A program made the position numbers and the translations under genes. A stretch of DNA of 45,180 nt from Gymnopilus junonius (Eukaryota > Basidiomycota > Agaricomycetes > Agaricales > Galerinaceae): NCBI GenBank assembly GCA_015501075.1, contig JADNYJ010000276.1:1-45180 (forward strand), written 5' to 3'. The notes beneath the pieces were generated by a model. The model searched no databases, had not been told where the DNA came from, and saw only the letters and a list, made by a program, of their open reading frames with translations. Positions 43,143 through 45,180 of this stretch are shown in pieces (positions within the stretch are counted from its first letter, which is position 1; each line of letters opens with the position of its first letter).

Positions 43143-45180
43143 AAGCTCATCAATAAAGTTATTATTTCAGGAGAGTCATCCTCCTCCTGGTCAATGCTAA
43201 CATGAAATGCAGTGACGTCAGGATCAATAGAGATTTTCTTCGGTAAGTCCTGAATTTTCTTGACCCCCGGTCAGAGCTTCGAGCTTGGCTACTCGTGATG
43301 GGGTAGCCAAAGCTTATCACCGGTCTTATAAACCAATTCAAAGAGTGCGTCTTTTCCTTTTCCGTGATGATCATTTATCTTCTCAACTGACCATTCTTCG
43401 ACCTTTCCTAGATCGATTATTTGGGGAAGTTGCCTTCCAGGGAACCTCCTGTCATCATTCGGAACATGAATACGAAGAAGGCTCGCATGAAAGGCAGGAT
43501 GGATTCCCCTTTGTTTAAGCTCCGATGGAAGATCAAGTAAGTAAGTATTGTTCTTATAATCTTCCAATATTTTATAGGGCCCAATAAACTTAGGAGCGAG
43601 CTTTCGAGCTCGTCCTTTAGGTAATGAAATATTAGCCGTGGATAAGTAAACCAGGTCTCCCTTTACAAATGGAGATTCTTTTCGTTTACGATTTGCCAAT
43701 TCAGTATGCTTGACACGAGCATTAAGGATAGCGTCGTGAGCATTTAATATTGCTGCCTTCATTTGCTGAGCAAATTTGCGAACTCCAGGATACTCCAGAG
43801 TTTGTTTCGAAGATCATTGAAGGAGGCATACGACCATAGTTTAGCATAAAAGGTGCGTAACCGGTCGTCGAAGATCGAGCCGAGTTAACTGCGAACTCAA
43901 TGGCAGGCAGTTTAGACACCAGTCACGTTGGTGAGGGGCTATACATTGGCGAAGCATCTGAGTTATTGTGCGATTAGCGCGCTCGGTTGCTCCATCAGTC
44001 TGCGGATGAAATGAAGAAGACATTCTCAATTCAACTCCAGTAAGATCGTTCAGAGTTTTCCAGAATGTGCTCGTAAACAGCGAGTCTCTGTCACTGACGA
44101 TGTGAGCAGGCATTCCATGATGCTTGTAGACACGATCGAACAAAACTTCGGCAATGGTCTTTAGCGCGGTAAGTTTGTTTCATAGGAACTAAGTGTACCA
44201 TAGACGTAAGATGATCTATGATAACAAGTAACATATCAAATTTTCCATTTAGATTTCTCGGATTCAGGCAAAGGCCCGACGAAGTCTATGCCAATAGTTT
44301 CCCAAGGTCGAGTAGGCACTTCAAGAGTGTGAAGTTGACCATAGGGTGCATGATTATTAGGCTTCGAAGAGTTACACAGCATGCAAGAATCACAGAAAGC
44401 CTCTACATCAGAGGTCATTCCTTTCCACCATACATTGTCTCGAAAGATAAACTATTGTCCTTCGATGGTCCAAGATGTGCCCAGAATTGAATGAGCATGA
44501 GAAATAATCATTTCTCGGACTCGCCGTTCATTGATTTTAATATCAGGTATGCATAAGACTCGTCTTCCATTATCCTTCAGAAATACTAACCCATTGCTAA
44601 CTTCAAAGTTCTTAAAGCTAGCGGGATGCTCTAGGATTTTGGTGAAGAAGAATCTTCTCCATAACGGTTAATTAGGCTCCTATGGATGTCCACGGTTGGA
44701 TCACCCAAGGTAATTAAATCTGTCAATGCAGGCAGATCCTCTGATAGTATCTCTTCAGCAGGATTATCAGGACGATTTACCACTGGTTCTGAAAATACGC
44801 CCTCCGAATCTTGTACTACAAGTTCGGGAGTAATATCTCGGTTTAGATTTGAAGGCCCGCGACATTTTCAATCTCAGGTTCATTAATTTCCCGATGTTCT
44901 GATGAGTTTGGCTCATCCTCGTAAATGTCTGAAAAGTTCTCATTCCCCATCTCGCCCTCCAGAGGTTGTGAAGGGGAAGTAACCTTCAGAACCACTCTTT
45001 TGCATTGGGAAATGCTTGGCGAGCTTTACTCGCTTTCTTTCGCCGCGTTTAGACTTAGCGGCCCCCAGAAAAATAATATTTCCAGTGTACAACGGGGACG
45101 TCACCAAGCCTAATAGAATTCTAGATGGTGCGTTCTCTTCTTCGACTGTAACATACTCTGAAGCAGCGCGAACAGTGCCG
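43143..45180 (-). mobile_element. Ty3/gypsy LTR retrotransposon, integrase part of pol, cut by right edge
   Basis: Minus strand, N- to C-terminal from the right edge. A linker between RNase H and integrase comes first (RILLGLVTSPLYTGNIIFLG at about 45080-45140). The integrase zinc-binding region follows, with HAHS (about 44490) and CDSCMLC (about 44375). Next are the catalytic core WETIGIDFVGPLPES, IVSDRDSLFTSTFWKTL and SSFHPQTDGATERANRT, matching the D,D35E triad. Further on, FAVNSARSSTTGYAPFMLNY is followed by the C-terminal GPYKILEDYKNNTYLLDLP and HPAFHASLLR blocks of the gypsy integrase. At 43289 a TAG interrupts LPHHE; adding one G would continue into VAKLEAL, the expected sequence. Other frame changes lie near 43760-43860, 44160-44240 and 44470. 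Reverse transcriptase, gag and the 5' LTR would be beyond the window. Confidence 0.92.

Overview
The window looks like nuclear DNA of a filamentous basidiomycete fungus, most likely an Agaricomycete (mushroom-forming). The evidence is eukaryotic genes on both strands, split by many very short GT..AG introns (mostly 43-97 nt). The gene families fit: an OrsD-type/RecQ telomere-linked helicase, an SRPK kinase, a Golgi GDPase, an APH-fold phosphotransferase, Ty3/gypsy retroelements and many lineage-specific proteins I cannot name. I see no rRNA or tRNA gene and no CRISPR array. The species cannot be told from sequence alone.

Layout, left to right. 1-5.4 kb: an unidentified gene cut by the left edge (-), a divergent small coiled-coil gene (+), and an unidentified multi-exon gene (-). 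5.45-5.74 kb: a 29-bp tandem array. 5.8-12.7 kb: a large minus-strand OrsD-like/RecQ helicase gene of the TLH type and its probable C-terminal tail. 12.7-16.6 kb: a possible small membrane-protein exon, a second 28-29-bp array related to the first, GGAACGCC-rich satellite DNA, then about 1.5 kb of hairpin-rich DNA with no convincing gene. 16.7-18.3 kb: a C2H2 zinc-finger gene and a small two-exon gene. 18.3-21.8 kb: decayed sequence with a clear 213-bp MITE. 21.8-27.3 kb: SRPK kinase, a chromodomain retroelement remnant and an APH-like phosphotransferase. 27.4-31.2 kb: minus-strand small genes, one with a C2-like domain, and two copies of a 3'-end segment. 32.1-33.7 kb: a GDA1-type GDPase lacking its C-terminus. 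33.8-37.5 kb: lineage-specific ORFs, an atypical kinase domain and tandem promoter-proximal repeats. 38.6-41.8 kb: a large acidic, Ser-rich unidentified gene (-). 42.1 kb to the right edge: the integrase end of a Ty3/gypsy polyprotein (-) with an unusual C-terminal extension.

Two themes stand out. First, the helicase locus between related 29-bp arrays and next to other satellites looks subtelomere-like, although no telomeric repeat array is present. Second, nearly every recognisable conserved gene (SRPK, APH, GDPase, helicase, integrase) is broken by single-nucleotide indels, many in short homopolymers. This could be real decay or uncorrected long-read error. The GDPase C-terminal loss cannot be explained by small indels, so at least that copy looks truly broken.
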